Shown here: positions 1 through 12,299 of the stretch, piece by piece
How the letters are laid out: every line of letters begins with the position of its first letter
Position numbering within the stretch: the stretch's first letter is position 1
NCBI GenBank assembly: GCA_022606135.1
Contig: JABYQN010000015.1
Location: 729,307 to 793,306 of the forward strand
Reading direction: 5' to 3'
Length of the DNA: 64,000 nt
DNA from: Fomes fomentarius
Lineage: Eukaryota > Basidiomycota > Agaricomycetes > Polyporales > Polyporaceae
Translations under genes and position numbers: made by a program
The notes under the pieces: generated by a model
Database searches by the model: none
The model's input: the letters and a program-made list of their open reading frames with translations, nothing else
Told to the model about the DNA's origin: nothing

Positions 1-39
1 TACGTTGGGTCTCGGAGACTAGCCAGATCCAGTACCGGT

Positions 40-1259
40 ATGCTCTCCAGTTCTTGCCACTACACACTCGCATCAGTCCTGCGCACGCATACTGTCCCTC
101 CGGCGTGCTCGTATTCAACGGCTGCTGAAGAAGAGGTTACAACAGCAGACGAGTCCAAGGCTCACTACGTCCAAGGCGCCATCCGCACTCTCCGTCCTGA
201 ACGTCTCACAGAAGCCGACTTCATCCACCTCCCTACCGCTCAGCAGTACGTTCTCGTCTGGGACGCTCTCGCACCTCCCGCAACTCCAGTCGAGGGAGAC
301 AATCGTCGGCCATACTGCAGGGTCCGACCAGGAGCCGAGGGCACCACCTTCACCCCCGACACCAAGGGCTTCCTCTACTACTACACCCAGCCCGGCCCAG
401 CTCCTCCGACAGCGGGCGAGATCCGGTTCAGGACGATGTACAGCCCCTCTCCACTCGCCTTCAACAACGGCAAAGACCTCACGGCCAGCCACGGTCTCAA
501 ATGGCGCCTGCAGCTGCCCATCGTAGCCACGAACCCGGCCTACCACGTCTTGTGCGACATCTTGCTCCGTGACGGCCTCGTCTCGCGCGAAACGCTTGCG
601 CTCGCGAGGAAGATGGGGATGCAGCGCGCGGCAATCAAACAGACGCGCCCGGTCCTCATCCATTCGTTCAAACAGCCGTTCTACCTCGACCTCGGCTCGC
701 GCATGCACTGGTGGCACTTCATGGGCCAGGACGCTGTGTACCAGACTGCGCCCCTCTCGAACGCACTCACCTGGAGAGTCGGCGAGGCGCGTACACCTTC
801 TCCATGGCTAGGTGCGTCGCACGTCGTACATTCGAGGATGGACAATCCACGCTGACACTCATATATGTAGGAGGTGCAGTATGCACGTTCGTGCCAGACG
901 AGCACCCGCGCCACGCCGGACACCGTGTGCTGAACATCAAGCTGATCCAAGACATCTCCTCCGAGCCCATTCGGCCAAACCCCGAGTTCCCCAAGGAGTT
1001 GCGGCACCTCGTCAGGCCGTTCTCGACAGGCTCGTTGCTCTTGCGTAGGCGAAATCCGTGGCAGCTCGACATCGACGCGTGCGTCCCGCGGCTGAGGCAG
1101 GGGTTCCACGTGCTCTTTGAGAATGCGCAGTTACCGCCGTTGCGGCCGGTGAATTCGCTCCGGTCGAAGGCACCGGGGGAGAAGCAGGAGAGGGCACTGA
1201 AGCAGATGTTGGACGGGCAAAGACCGATACTCTTGCCGAGGTCGCGGGTCGGACGGTAA
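40..1259 (+). CDS. hypothetical protein, two exons, possibly 5'-incomplete
   Basis: Exons 40-811 and 871-1259 are joined by a 59-base GT-AG intron (812-870). The splice keeps frame (PWL|GGAVCTF) and gives ~387 residues. No signal peptide or membrane segment is evident. The N-terminus is basic and Ser-rich, so a mitochondrial presequence is possible. The middle is Pro/Tyr-rich (GFLYYYTQPGPAPP, then AGEIRFR) and the C-terminal third is basic. I recognise the general look of a fungus-specific protein but no domain with a known role. The reading frame is open from base 1 to the ATG at 40, so the true start could lie before the window. The C-terminal tail after residue ~340 is low in complexity and could be less conserved. 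Confidence 0.6.
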
Positions 1260-1910
1260 TGGCTGGTGTGCATGTAGGGCTAACGATTGTGACCGTAGCG
1301 TACCCCTCATCTTCCTCCTCTGTCGGGCGCTGGAACATGGCGAGCAAGCACACGACATATCTCACGTATCGTGTACTAGGAAAGAATATTTGCGCGCATC
1401 CATTTCCGTCGTCATGATCAGCAAGAGTGAGTGCTAGCCGACTGCTTTTGTACGAGTCGCACTCGGTCGTACTGCGTTGGGTACATGGGGCCGTTCGGCG
1501 GACATGGAGCTCGAGGTTGATACTAGTATTGTCCGCCCGCGATGGTAGCTGATCATCTCATACTGCAGAATGCACTAGCGCTTTGGCACGGTGAGCGCCC
1601 GAGCTCCTACTTTCTCGGCAATGCCATGCAAAATTCAGTTGGACCGACCCGAGCCCAGGTGGGTGATCCGTAAGTGACTCTGAGGTAAGGTTGGAGGTGT
1701 GGGCCTCAGCGCTGTGAGGCAGAGTGTGAGATGAGTTAGCGAGGATGATTTTCACCGAAGTGAGCAACACTGTGGCAAGGCAGCATGAGAAGAGGCATTA
1801 TAGGAGAGTCTTGTAATCTAGTGGGCCGACGAATATAATAGCCATCCCCGCGGTATGACACATCGCCGCACATACGTTGACGTTGTCTCTCACCTATGCC
1901 GCTGCTCTAG
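1260..1910. other. intergenic, nothing recognised
   Basis: No open frame longer than ~70 codons and no family match. It is the 3' flank of the first gene and the 5' flank of the F-box array. Confidence 0.5.
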
Positions 1911-1992
1911 TGCGTGACCGACGCGTTACAGTGAACGGCGCTTCGAGACTGGGTGTGACTCTATTGGAGTCATCCTGACTGAGTGACTCCTG
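1905..1992 (+). promoter_or_regulatory. array module M1 upstream of F-box copy 1
   Basis: A worn version of the module found before the other F-box and PMS1 copies. It has ACGCGT at 1921-1926, followed by GTGACTCTATTGGAGTCATC. ACGCGT is the binding core of fungal MBF/DSC1-type cell-cycle factors, so a regulatory role is inferred only. Confidence 0.4.
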
Positions 1993-2071
1993 TTGTTTCC
2001 CTTTACGCGTTGCCGACAGTCTCGCAGCGCACCGAAAGCATCCATGAGCGTCGTATACGCAACTACGAATA

Positions 2072-4589
2072 ATGCACAGCGACTCAGAGCCCTGCCAGGG
2101 TCATTGGAAGTGGAGAGGCAGCCTACAAGATCTCCCGCACTTGGCGATTGAGATCCAGCTCAAAGTACGTGCCCGAAGTCTCTCCAGTGATTCTCTTTAT
2201 TGAATGCCAAGTAGGTGTACTCTTACCTATGTCCTCCGGATCTACTCGTTCTCGCGCGCACATGCAGACAATTCCGCGCGTTCTTCCTCCACCGATCGAA
2301 TGAGCCGCTCTGGCACGCCGCACGTGAGAACGCGGGCAACCTCCCACCGTGTCCACCATTCATGAGCGAACCCGCCTTCATGAACCTCTTGTTCACCACA
2401 TATTGTCAGGTAGGTCACCATCTGCCACATCGTTATATCATGTCCGTCTCGAAACAGCTCTATCGTGCAGAATTGTGGAAAGTCCTCTGTGTGGGAGGCG
2501 ATGTGGGTTTGGTTCGTGCGGTATTGTCCAAAGTGTGTCCTCGCACTGTGAGTTGCTGCTTCTTGTGTTCGCTTGTAAATCTCATCTCAGCTAATCGCCG
2601 CATACTACTGGGAGGTCGTACTCTTACAACGAGGCCCGAGACAAGATATTGAATGTTGATCAACACGAGTCATTCAGCACTTCCGGCGCACTCTTAGGGC
2701 TATTTGGAGTGTATCGGAATCAGGCTGTGTGAGTCATATTCCTGTCTAACCAATCTGCCTGCTACCCAATATTAGTGTGTACTAGACGCTGGTTGAGCGA
2801 TCACAGTAGTTGTGCGTTTCGATTCCGCAAAGACCATCTCGAAACGTTCATACAAGAACTCGATCAACTTCCAAAGCCAATCACAGACGAGGCTAGATTG
2901 CAGGTCATTGAGAGGTAGAAGGCGAATATAGCAGCTAGACAGCCAGTAAGTGTGCTTTGCCTAGCTACGAGCTCTCCCTCAGGCGGAAGCTGATTCTAAA
3001 CCCTAGTGTGTCAATGCCTGTATAGACTGGCGAGATGAACGGAAGAAAGAAAGGGCTGCCCATTTTGAAGCCAAGCATAGGGAATACCTCACAGAGTACG
3101 TAGCTACACATTCCGACCGTCGTCTATCCCCAATTCACCCTACCGTACAGGATAATCAAGCATCTCGAAGGAGCGGGGTGGAATAAAGAAGTTGCGCAGT
3201 CTCAATATCGGATTATCGAAAACCTACGGCACGCAAACATACAAGTGGTACGACAACCGTCCAAGTTGACACGAAAATGTATGGTATCTCGTGTACTTGT
3301 TGAGTATCCTCCTGCCGTTACTCAATGTTCGTTCTTCTAGCATGGGAGAAGGTTTTCAAGGCTATCTATCCTATCTTGCGACCATACCGGCATAAGAGAC
3401 TCGTGCAGGAAGGCCTGCGAGTCTTTCGCCCACGCTTCGCTGCCCGAAGGGCAGCGATACTGGCCCATTACGTCCAGATTCCTCGTACCGCACATATGGA
3501 TTATCATCCTCACGGTGTCGACATTGCATTGATGGACGAGTGTAGGGCTATCGCCGACGTACCGGCAGACCAGAACGTCACCCAAGAGGACTTTGCGCGT
3601 CTTGTTCCCGAACTCGTTGCGCGCTGGGAGCAGGAGCGCAAGAAAGAACTGACTGAAGCGGTCATGGCACATCTACCGGCACCGCCACCCGACGATGTGG
3701 ATGTCCTCGGCCTTGGAATTGCGCTTTTCGAATGCAGGAATTGTCCACTCGCTCGACCCTCACGGTGGCGTGCATTCTGTCGCTATCCTGCCATACTCGG
3801 CCATCCCTGCGCGCATAAAAAGCCCGAATACAGTTTCGAAAAAAGGTACAACAAGGACATGCAAGTGTATCCGACAGTTGCCGCGACGACCCCGACAGGG
3901 CAGGGGCGCTATACATTGTGGTATCCCTTTTCATTCCCCGTGCGCGACCTCGGCACCACCCTGCGGTACCTGTCCGAGATCATGCATGCCATGGGACTCG
4001 ATCCTTTACGGACCACGCAGGAGGAGCTAGACGCATGCCCTGCGCGTCTTGGGTGTAGACGTTGCGAGAAGACCAGAATTGAACGCAACGAAGTACCACG
4101 ATTCTCCGAGACCTATTCGTGGGAGGCCGCGGTACGTATAGCAGCACCCCTGTCTTGATGGCTAGACGCTGACGGTCACTGATATCCTCTCCTACGAGAA
4201 GCTGGATCATGCCTTTGATCCCCACTATATTACGGAGTGGTCGTCCTCTCGCTGCTATCCCCTATGGGAGCTCGCCGACACCTCTGTTGCTGGTGAACCT
4301 GAAGGCGCGTTGTCGTTGATGACACCAGGCACTGTATGGGCGTGTTCTTTATGCATGCGGTGGGATGTCCGTGGCGATAGAATGAAGACACATCTTATGG
4401 AGAAGTAGGTTTTACTTGTGTGAGCTCTACACTGGTCCTGTGTGGCCCGCTCACATTATCAACAGGCATGAGATAGAGTACTCGGACAACTGCATCAAGG
4501 ATGGAACGATCTACCTTCATCAAAGCAAGAGCACTGTTCACTTCAAGATGCGCCGTCCTGTTTGCGTGAAGACCGATGGCAATGAGTGA
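2072..4589 (+). pseudogene. F-box/zinc-finger gene copy 1, one premature stop
   Basis: Ten exons can be followed: 2072-2164, 2215-2409, 2471-2547, 2615-2728, 2786-2945, 3007-3095, 3151-3278, 3341-4131, 4202-4404 and 4466-4589. Summed length is divisible by three. Exon 2 carries the F-box core (VYSYL, DLLVLARTC). Exons 2-3 form a CxxC...CxxC zinc ribbon. Exons 9-10 form a C2H2 finger (CSLC...HLMEKH). The only lesion is TAG at 2916-2918 in exon 5, where copies 3 and 4 read CAG. Exon 1 is also altered: a 4-base length change shifts the ancestral start out of frame, but a new ATG at 2072 opens a shorter N-terminus. If transcribed it would give a ~165-residue F-box fragment. F-box proteins normally link targets to SCF ubiquitin ligases. 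Confidence 0.75.
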
Positions 4590-5290
4590 CCTATACTTGA
4601 TCGATTGGTACGGTCACTCACATTGCTCGCTCCGAGATGAGGACACTGATGCATGCTACCTAGGTTTCGTGTACGATAGTGTCTGGTTGCCTCATCACCG
4701 CGAGTCCTCCCCCGATCTAATTGGGCGCGGCGCGGAAGCAATAGGTGTAGAGTTCGACTAATCACCATAGACATTGCAGTCGAGTCTCCATCTGGTCACA
4801 ATCTGACACGTCAACGTTGTCCATCCTCTAGTTCTCGTATGCAGGAGATTCACTGGTGGCTTCACAAGATTACTCATGCGGGACGTCTTCCGACTCGGTA
4901 AGACCGGCGAGCCCCGCTGAACGACGACGTTAACTAGCTATAGTACGAGTCACCGTCGGTCGTGCCACGGCGCGCTTGTACCACCAATGCCTTCGGCGGC
5001 CATGGCTCGTTCCAGACGAAGTTGGCGCAGCACTGCGGCGACAACACCTGAGCGGTCAAGATACATGGAAAGAATTATCCGCTCACATTAGCCGAAAGTC
5101 AAATCCGCCTCGGAAATTCGTCCTTGTTTAATGGTGTGTTATAATACGTCTTATGGATCTCCTCTTCACACTCGGACTACACTCTAGGACTAGGACGTGC
5201 TGAGGAATGGCTACAAAGCATTCACACAGAACGCCATTGAGTACAATAACATCCGAACGTTGACAGCGCAGAGCTCAGCTAAATGAATAG
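4590..5290 (+). repeat. conserved 3' flank of F-box copy 1
   Basis: About 700 bases after the F-box stop codon recur behind the other three copies (for example the stretch around 4610-4730 and the GCGCGGCACTGC-type motif near 5020-5040). This shows that the duplicated unit includes 3' UTR and downstream DNA. No coding content recognised. Confidence 0.55.
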
Positions 5291-5299
5291 TGTGAGGTA

Positions 5300-6580
5300 G
5301 GAGGTTACAGTCGAGGCCGACTTGGACGGTCCATATTGGTAGGGGAGAGAAGAGCGGGAGAGGTCAAACGAGCGCGCACATGGAAGGGGCATAAATGAGC
5401 GACATATGTGAATTTTGATAGGATAAAAGTACAAACTTGCGTTGTGCTGGCGAGGTTTCCAGACTGCGTGCTGCGTGTCGTCCAGCATCTGGATGGGGGG
5501 ACACGGATTCTCCTCGCTCAGCCTATCCATCGTCCGCTGTTCAAACGAGCGCTCGTCTCGAAGGCGCTCTTGAAGTGGTTGGATCTCGTACTTTAGTACT
5601 TCTAGTACTATTGTGCTACAGGCAATGTTGTGGCTCGGCGCTGTGCCGATGGACGAGGGGGCGCAACGACTGCTCGGACGCGGACTCGTGTTCCCAAGCG
5701 CTGTTCAGCCGCGACGTAGGCGGGGGACAAGCTCGCGAGAGTATGACGAGGGGCGAATGAGTGTAAGAAGTCCCGAGGCGGCCCTCAACGACGAGTTCGC
5801 AGTCATGTCGATGGATGCTCCCCGTGACTCGTGAGGGGCGGACTCGCTCCGGGCTTGAGGACATAGCTGGAACGTGTGTGGCCCAGGCGGCCCAGAGAGC
5901 GGAGAACAAGAGGGGAGACTTACCATGGTACGTTCTTGGTGTTTGTCGTCCGGCATTTCTCCGGAGCTCGCCGTTTCATATAGCCTTAAGACGATCGAGA
6001 GAGATTATGAACTTGAAGAAATTACTCACGTACGTCCCCTCCATCAGTTTTTATTCGAGTTGAGCCAGGTAGTCCGTCGATCTCGAGGTTCCCAAAGAGT
6101 ATACACAGAGGAGTGACTCGCAAGGTGGAAGCGGGGTGTTTCTTAGCCCACCCCCACGATGTGGGCCACTGTCAATGTTGATGTTGAGTAGTACTCGAGT
6201 ACAGAGGTCTAGGACCGGAGTCGACTCGCCGTCTGACTGCACATCGTCCACAACCGTCCAGCGAGTCCTGCTTAAGACATCACGGCACCTCCAGTGCACA
6301 GTGCTGCTTCGAGGCTCATGAGGTCGAGATGTTGTCAGAAGTGTTCTGGTGCGTGTCTGCTAGATTCGCGTTGTTTCATACTATGTACCCGAGAGAAAGG
6401 CTTTGTTGGGGATGTTGCACATCAAAACAGTGGGGAGAGGACGAGAGGGGAGACTGACCTTTACCATGGTACATTCCTAGTTCTGACCCTTGCGATACTG
6501 ACCGCTCAGCGTCCTGCATGCCATCTACCGAGCTCACGTTCTCATCGAGGTGTGAAGCAGGTGTTGTACTATAAAACAAT
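5300..6580 (-). pseudogene. remnant 1 of a coiled-coil gene
   Basis: On the - strand, short frames match the remnants at 12.3-14.2 kb and 25.9-27.8 kb. They include a Ser/Pro-rich stretch (CPPPTSRLNSAWEHESAS) and a conserved exon-like piece ending in YLAQLE near 6060-6110. Frames are broken by many small indels. No intact relative exists in the window, so its product is unknown beyond a low-complexity, partly coiled-coil character. Confidence 0.4.
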
Positions 6581-6623
6581 CGGGGCAATATCCTCTCGAT
6601 CAGTGGTTGTGCGGCCTCGAACT

Positions 6624-6720
6624 TGAACTGGACGCGTCACACTCGCAGCAGTGACGCGTGACTGACACACGAGTCGTCGTGACTGGCGCGTCGAGAGTCA
6701 CGACGCAGCAGGCGCTTGTC
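6624..6720 (+). promoter_or_regulatory. array module M2 upstream of PMS1 fragment 1
   Basis: ACGCGT occurs at 6632-6637 and 6654-6659, followed by GTGACTGGCGCGTCGAGAGT. The order and spacing match the module upstream of the intact PMS1 gene on the other strand. Confidence 0.5.
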
Positions 6721-6792
6721 TCTCGGCTTGGGTTCTAGTCCTGTCCCTCCCATGTAATCAGCTAGCTGGAAACTTCTCTGAGCCTCACCAAG

Positions 6793-7750
6793 CGTGGCAG
6801 CAGACTCTGGCAGGTCCTCTCAGCGCAATTCAGCGGCATCAAAGCTCTCGATGCTGGCTCCGTACACAAGTCATGTAGTCGACCTACCGGTTAAGAGAAC
6901 TTCAGTCTTGATGCTGGCGCGACCAACATACGAGGTCGTGGACAATGGCAGTGACATACGATATGAGGACTACAACTCCATCTGTAAGTGGTGTTCACTT
7001 GACATTGGATAGTGCGCGCTCTCGTTCTGTTCACTTCGCGGTGAAACCATCCACTCTGCCTTGCAGCGCTCCATAGCGCTCAAACACCACACCTCCAAGT
7101 CTACCGCGTTCACCTACCTCGAGAGCGTCGCGACATTTGGCTTCAGAGGTGAAGCGCTCTCTTCCCTCTGCGCCCTCGCTGAGTCCGGATCAGTCCTCAC
7201 CGCAACAGCCTCAGAAGCCCCCGTCGACACATAGAGTTCCAACGGATAGGTCTTGAAGTCAGGAGCAAGAAAGCAAGGCCGCGTGGGAGGTGAGTATGAC
7301 TTCCTCCCTCGTCTTGTGAAAGCACATTTGACTACAGTGGTCCCTATACAGCGAGGAACAACCGTCTCCATGTCCGGGCTATTCAAGCCCCTCCCAGTAC
7401 GCCGGAAAGAGCTCGAGCGGAACGCGAAGTACTTCGTTCGTGAAAGCACTCACGCTATTGCATGCACATGCGCTCGTTCCGTGCACGAAGGAGAACAAGG
7501 GTGTCAGGCTCACTGTTCCACATCAGACCGCTGGCAGGTGCGTGCTTTCTTTTCCACACTTTGCTTACTATTCCGCAACGCTGAGGTCGATCTCGCTATC
7601 GACTGGTGCTTGTTCATTTGGACGACAGAAAGAAAACAGTGCAGCTGCGTGCGCTCGTCTCTGGCGCCCGAAGGCGCTCGAGCACCTCGTTGAACTGGAG
7701 GTACGGTTTGCTGTCGAGGTCAAGGCTACGGTTCTGAGACGTCAGGGATC
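6793..7750 (+). pseudogene. PMS1 5' fragment 1 (MutL-type ATPase region), degenerate
   Basis: This is a DNA-level partial copy of the PMS1 gene at 43.7-48.0 kb. Recognisable pieces in order are EVVDNGSDIRYEDYNSI (ATP-lid exon) with its donor near 6984, then ALKHHTSK and [12 protein letters not shown] (exon 3, 7069-7250), then [19 protein letters not shown] (exon 4, from ~7349) and [18 protein letters not shown] (exon 5). Introns are still present, so it is not a retrocopy. It is broken by a small deletion that creates a frameshift and TAG near 7212, by lost segments around the catalytic ELVENSLD motif, and by an absent 3' half. Confidence 0.8.
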
Positions 7751-8780
7751 CTCCACCCTGATCAACGGACGTGACATCCACTCTTCATGCGCATTCCCTG
7801 AAACGCAGAGTCCCCTGGTTTGCATCTGGAGGGAAGAGTGTCGTACTGCCAAACGAGAAATCCGCTTGAATTCCTATCCTGTTTGGCCTGTTGTGGTCCC
7901 TCTCGCGTTCGCTTGCGGTAGCGAGTTCAGTCGTTCTTGTCCGCTTTGGCATTTGCTTCTCGGTTGAACCACAGCCACGCGCCAGATTTTCCGACTGTTT
8001 GATCTGCGGGTGACCTCTATTGGCTATCCGCCGATCTGAGAGCCTGAGGCTGCCTGTACACTACCTGAGTCTCAAACGCGGACCGTTGCGGCTCTGCCAC
8101 TATTCAAGGAATCATGAGATCACTTCGCCTAAAACAACACGGCCGTTCATCCTCGGACAGTCACTCGAAATGTCGAACTCGCTGGCACGTTCCGCAGAGC
8201 TCGAACACCTTTGTCGTCCTGGATCTCAAAGGGGTGCAGTCTATGTCTTCGGCCCTTTCCTCGAATGGGGTAACTATTCATCCCTCAGTGCTCTCGGTGT
8301 AGGTGCTGACAGCTGGGACCAGGAACCCTCAAGCCTCAACAAATCGAGCTGCGCGATCCTACGCCTACAAGGCTGCTCGTCGCAGAATACTTTGGGTCAT
8401 GCTCTCATGTTGTAACTAGGCTCATTGCCGACGTTCGGGTTCAACGCAGTGATCGGGCAGTGCCCGTGCTGTTGTTATGTTGCATGTATCAATAGTTGTC
8501 TTTGCTCTCACCACTGAGTAGCCCAATACCACGTCATATACAGTGGTGCTTGGCATATCCTGTTGCTTGAAAACTCGTCCTTGTAAGATTTTTGGTGGGC
8601 AGGAGGCGATGGACATGTGTTGGATTAGTTGGTTGAAGCAGAGCGTTGGGCGGGATTTTGAGAGCCAGAGAATACAATGTGTAACTGTACTCGCTTGTGA
8701 AATCAGAACTGCACATACGACTTGCAATTTAGGGGCCGTAGCGGTGGGTGGACATGGCACTCAGGTAGCTAAGCTAGTAG
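7750..8780. other. intergenic, nothing recognised
   Basis: Between the PMS1 fragment and the next module. Frames of up to 131 codons occur but show no family signature and no convincing splice pattern. Confidence 0.4.
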
Positions 8781-8784
8781 GGCA

Positions 8785-8850
8785 CTCGGACGCGTGAGTC
8801 ACTGTGACTGGCGCGTCGAGTCACGAGTGTGACTCTACGGAGTCATCCCG
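8785..8850 (+). promoter_or_regulatory. array module M3 upstream of F-box copy 2
   Basis: ACGCGT at 8790-8795, then GTGACTGGCGCGTCGAGTCA, then a GTGACTCTACGGAGTCATCC imperfect palindrome. Nearly identical to the module before F-box copy 4. Confidence 0.5.
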
Positions 8851-8907
8851 AGTAGGTCCAAGAGGACCAAGACTCAAGTTCTTTCCTTCAACGTGTTGCC
8901 GAGAGTG

Positions 8908-11529
8908 ATGTCGTCTCGCAACGCACCGCAAGCCTCCATGAGCGTTGGAAACTCAACCACGAGTATCGCCCAGCGACTCGGAGGCCTCAGGTCATGGAGG
9001 TGGAGAGGCAGCCTACAAGATCTCCCGCACTTGGCGATTGAGATTCAGCTCAAAGTACGTTCCCGACGTCTTACCATTGATGCGCTCAATTGAATACCAA
9101 TAAATACACACCAGGTGTACTCTTACCTTGATCCTCGCGATCTGCTCGTTCTCGTGCGCACATGCAAACAATTCCGCACGTTCTTCCTACACCGTTCGAA
9201 CGAGCCACTCTGGCGCGCCGCACGCGAGAATGTGGGGAACCTCCCGCCGTGTCCACCGTTCATGAGCGAACCTGCGTTCTTGAACCTTTTGTTCAGCACA
9301 TACTGTCAGGTACGTACCATCCATGTCGTATGCCTGAATACTGATTCTAACACAAATATGCATGATGATGATCCATATGCGCAGAACTGTGGAAAGCCTC
9401 ACATGTGGAAGGCAATGTGGGTTTGGTTCGCACGGTATTGCCCGAACTGTGTCATTGCGCTGTGAGTTACTGCACTTGTGTTCACTCCTAACTCTCAGCT
9501 AATCACATGCCACATGGAGGTCATACTCTTACGATGAGGCCGAAGACAAGATATTGGATGTTGATCAACACGAGGCATTCAGCACTGCCGGCGCCCTCCT
9601 GGAGCTGTTTGGAGTGTATCAGAACCAAAGGGTGTGAGTCGTACTTCCCTCTGATCCAGGCTGTATGCATCTGCCTACGTGAGAATACATGTGCTAGAGA
9701 CGAGCTATATTACAAGACCAATTTTGCGTTTCGACTCTGCAAGAACCACATCGACTCTTTCATACGAGACCTCAACTAATTTGCGAAGCCAATCACAGAC
9801 GAGGCTAGGTCGCAGCTCATTGAGAGGCAGAAGGCGTATATAGCAGGTCAACTGCCAGTGAGCGTGCTTTCCGTAGCTGCAATCCTCTCCCTGAAACTGA
9901 ATTCATTTGTAGTATGTCAATGCCTGTGAGGACTGGCACGAGAAGCGGCAGAAAGAACGAGCTGGCCGTTTCGAAGCAAAGCGTCGCGAACACTTCACAG
10001 AGTAAGCGGCTACACCTTGCGAAGTCCCCCACTTATGCCATCGGACAGGATCATCAAGCGTCTCAAAGAATCAGAATGGGATCAAGAAGCTAAGATGCTT
10101 CAACGTGACAGTTGGAAGATGGAAGGACTACAAGTCGTACGACAACCTTCCAAGTTCAGCCCGAAATGTATGTGATCTCGTATACTTTGCTGTGAATCTT
10201 GCCGCCATTACTCAATGTTCGTCCTTCTAGCATGGGAGAAGGCTTTCAAGGCTATGTATCCTATTTTGCGGTCATGCCGGCACCAGAGACTCGTGAAGGA
10301 ATCTGCGGCAGTCTTCCGTCCGCGCTTCGCGGCGCTTCAGGCTGCGATACTGGCCCATTACATCCAGCTTCCTCGGGCCGCACAGATGGATCATCATCCT
10401 GACTCCGTTGACCTTGCATTGATGGACGAGTGCAGGGCTATCGCCGACGTACCAGCAGACCAGACCGTTACCCAAGAGGACTTTGCGCGTATCGTTCCCG
10501 AACTCGCTGTGCGCTGGGAGCAGGAGCGGAAGAAAGAACTGACTGAAGCGGTCATCGCGTGTCTTCCAGTGCCGCCTCCCGATGATGTGGATGTCCTCGG
10601 CCTTGGAATTGCGATTTTCCCGTGCATGCGATGCCCGTTCGCCCGACAGAGTAAATCGCGGCCGCATGCATTCTATCGCTATCCTGCCATACTCTCCCAT
10701 CCCTGCGCGCATGCACCCCGCGTGCATGCACGATGGTACCATGAATTCGAGAGAACGCACAACAAGAATATGGAAGTTTATACGACGCTGGCTACGATAC
10801 CTCCGACACCCCCGAGAGGGGCGGAGTGGCACGATGGTCGCCGGTGGCATCCCTTTGCATTCCCCTTCTCCCCGTACAAACTCGGTTCCACCATCGATGC
10901 CTTATCGCAAATCATGCGTGCCATGGGACTCGACCCTTCGCGGACCACGGAGGAGGAGCTACAAGCATCCCCCGTGCGGCTTAGGTGTAGAGAGTGCCAG
11001 TCGGCCCGAGCGAGATATGTTGAACGTAACCAAGTACCGCCCCCTAGCATGTCGAAGATTTATTCGTGGGAGGCCGCGGTGCGTCTACCAGCACCGCTGC
11101 CGTGATAGCTGCATGTTGACGGTTACTGATATTCTCTCTGACCCAAAGCTGCATCATCCCGTCTGCCACACGGCTCTCTGGGACCTCGAATTACGCCATC
11201 CCACTGATATTTGGGAGCTCGCCGATCCCTCTGCTGCTTGTGAACCCGAAGGCGCGCTCTTGTTGACGACACCAGGCGCTGTATGGGCGTGCTCTTTATG
11301 CGTGCAGCGGGATGCCCGTGGCGATAGAATCAAGGTGCATCTTATGGAAAAGTAGGTTTTCATTGTGTGAACTCTGCGCCGGCCTGCTCACATTATCAAC
11401 AGGCATGGAATAGAGTACTCGGACGACTGCATCAAGGATGGAACGATCTACCTTCATCAAAGCAAGAGCGCCGTTCCGTTCATGATGCGCCGTCCTGTTT
11501 GCCTGGAGACCGCCGATGTTAACGAGTGA
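8908..11529 (+). pseudogene. F-box/zinc-finger gene copy 2, one premature stop
   Basis: Ten exons: 8908-9054, 9115-9309, 9385-9461, 9520-9633, 9698-9857, 9913-10001, 10049-10167, 10231-11078, 11149-11351 and 11403-11529. Summed length is divisible by three (693 codons including the stop). F-box (EIQLK|VYSYLDPRDLL), CxxC...CxxC ribbon (CQNCGK...YCPNC) and C-terminal C2H2 finger (CSLCVQ...HLMEKH) are all kept. The single lesion is TAA at 9777-9779 in exon 5, where copies 1 and 4 have CAA. The long exon 8 remains open for ~283 codons, which suggests recent inactivation or an alternative product from a downstream start. Confidence 0.75.
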
Positions 11530-12290
11530 CTCACTATACTTTCCAGTTGGTAAGGTCACTCGTATTGCTCGCTCCGAGACGAGGACACTGATGCATTTTA
11601 CCTATGTTTCATGCATGATGGTGTCTTGTTACCAGTACCTCATCATCGCGAATCCCCCTTGCGTGACGCGGAAGCAATAGGTGTAGACTGATCACAATCG
11701 ACACTGCAATGGAGGTTGGATCTGGTCGTAGTTTGACATGTTCACATCGCCCATCCCCTAGTACTCCCTGTCTAGGAGAATCATTGTCCTCACTAGTGGC
11801 ATCACAAGAACACTCACGCGGGACGTCTACTGCCTACACGACGACGTTAGCCTCCGTCTTGGACGAGTCGTGTGTCCCCCGACGGCGACTTGTACTATGG
11901 AAGTTCGCGCGGCACTGCAGCGAGAGCATCTGAGGTCTGAGTTTCCAAGGTCAAGGATATATATGCAAACTCATCCGATCACATTAGCCGAAAGGCGAAA
12001 TCCATCCCAATTCGTTCTCGGTACTGGTGTGTATGATACGATACGTTCTATGAATCTCGTCTTCGACGCGCTCAGGCTGCACTCTAAGATCATGCAGGAC
12101 GAGAAATCCGCGGAGGATCATGGCTACGGAGCGATCGCGCACAGAACCCCAATAGGTACCGCACAGCCGACCTTTTGACAGCGCCGAGCTCAGCTAAACA
12201 AGTAGTGGAGAGGAGGGGGGCGGAAGAGGCCAAACGAGAGCGCGTACGGAAGGAGAGAAGAGCAGAAATGAGCGACGAGTGTGAAGGCTG
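11530..12290 (+). repeat. conserved 3' flank of F-box copy 2
   Basis: Matches the flank behind copies 1, 3 and 4. A 102-codon frame (11870-12178) looks coding-like (AALQREHLRSEFPR) but has no intact counterpart behind the other copies. Confidence 0.5.
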
Positions 12291-12299
12291 GTGAGATCA

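Noticed and set aside
3325..4158. 277-codon frame as a separate gene (and its counterparts at 10215, 17897 and 23761)
   Set aside because: It is exon 8 of the F-box gene. The splice acceptor TTCTAG|CATGGG and the conserved upstream exons show it is internal.
6793..7750. PMS1 fragment 1 as a second functional MutL gene
   Set aside because: It lacks the ELVENSLD catalytic region, has frameshifts and stops, and misses the 3' half.
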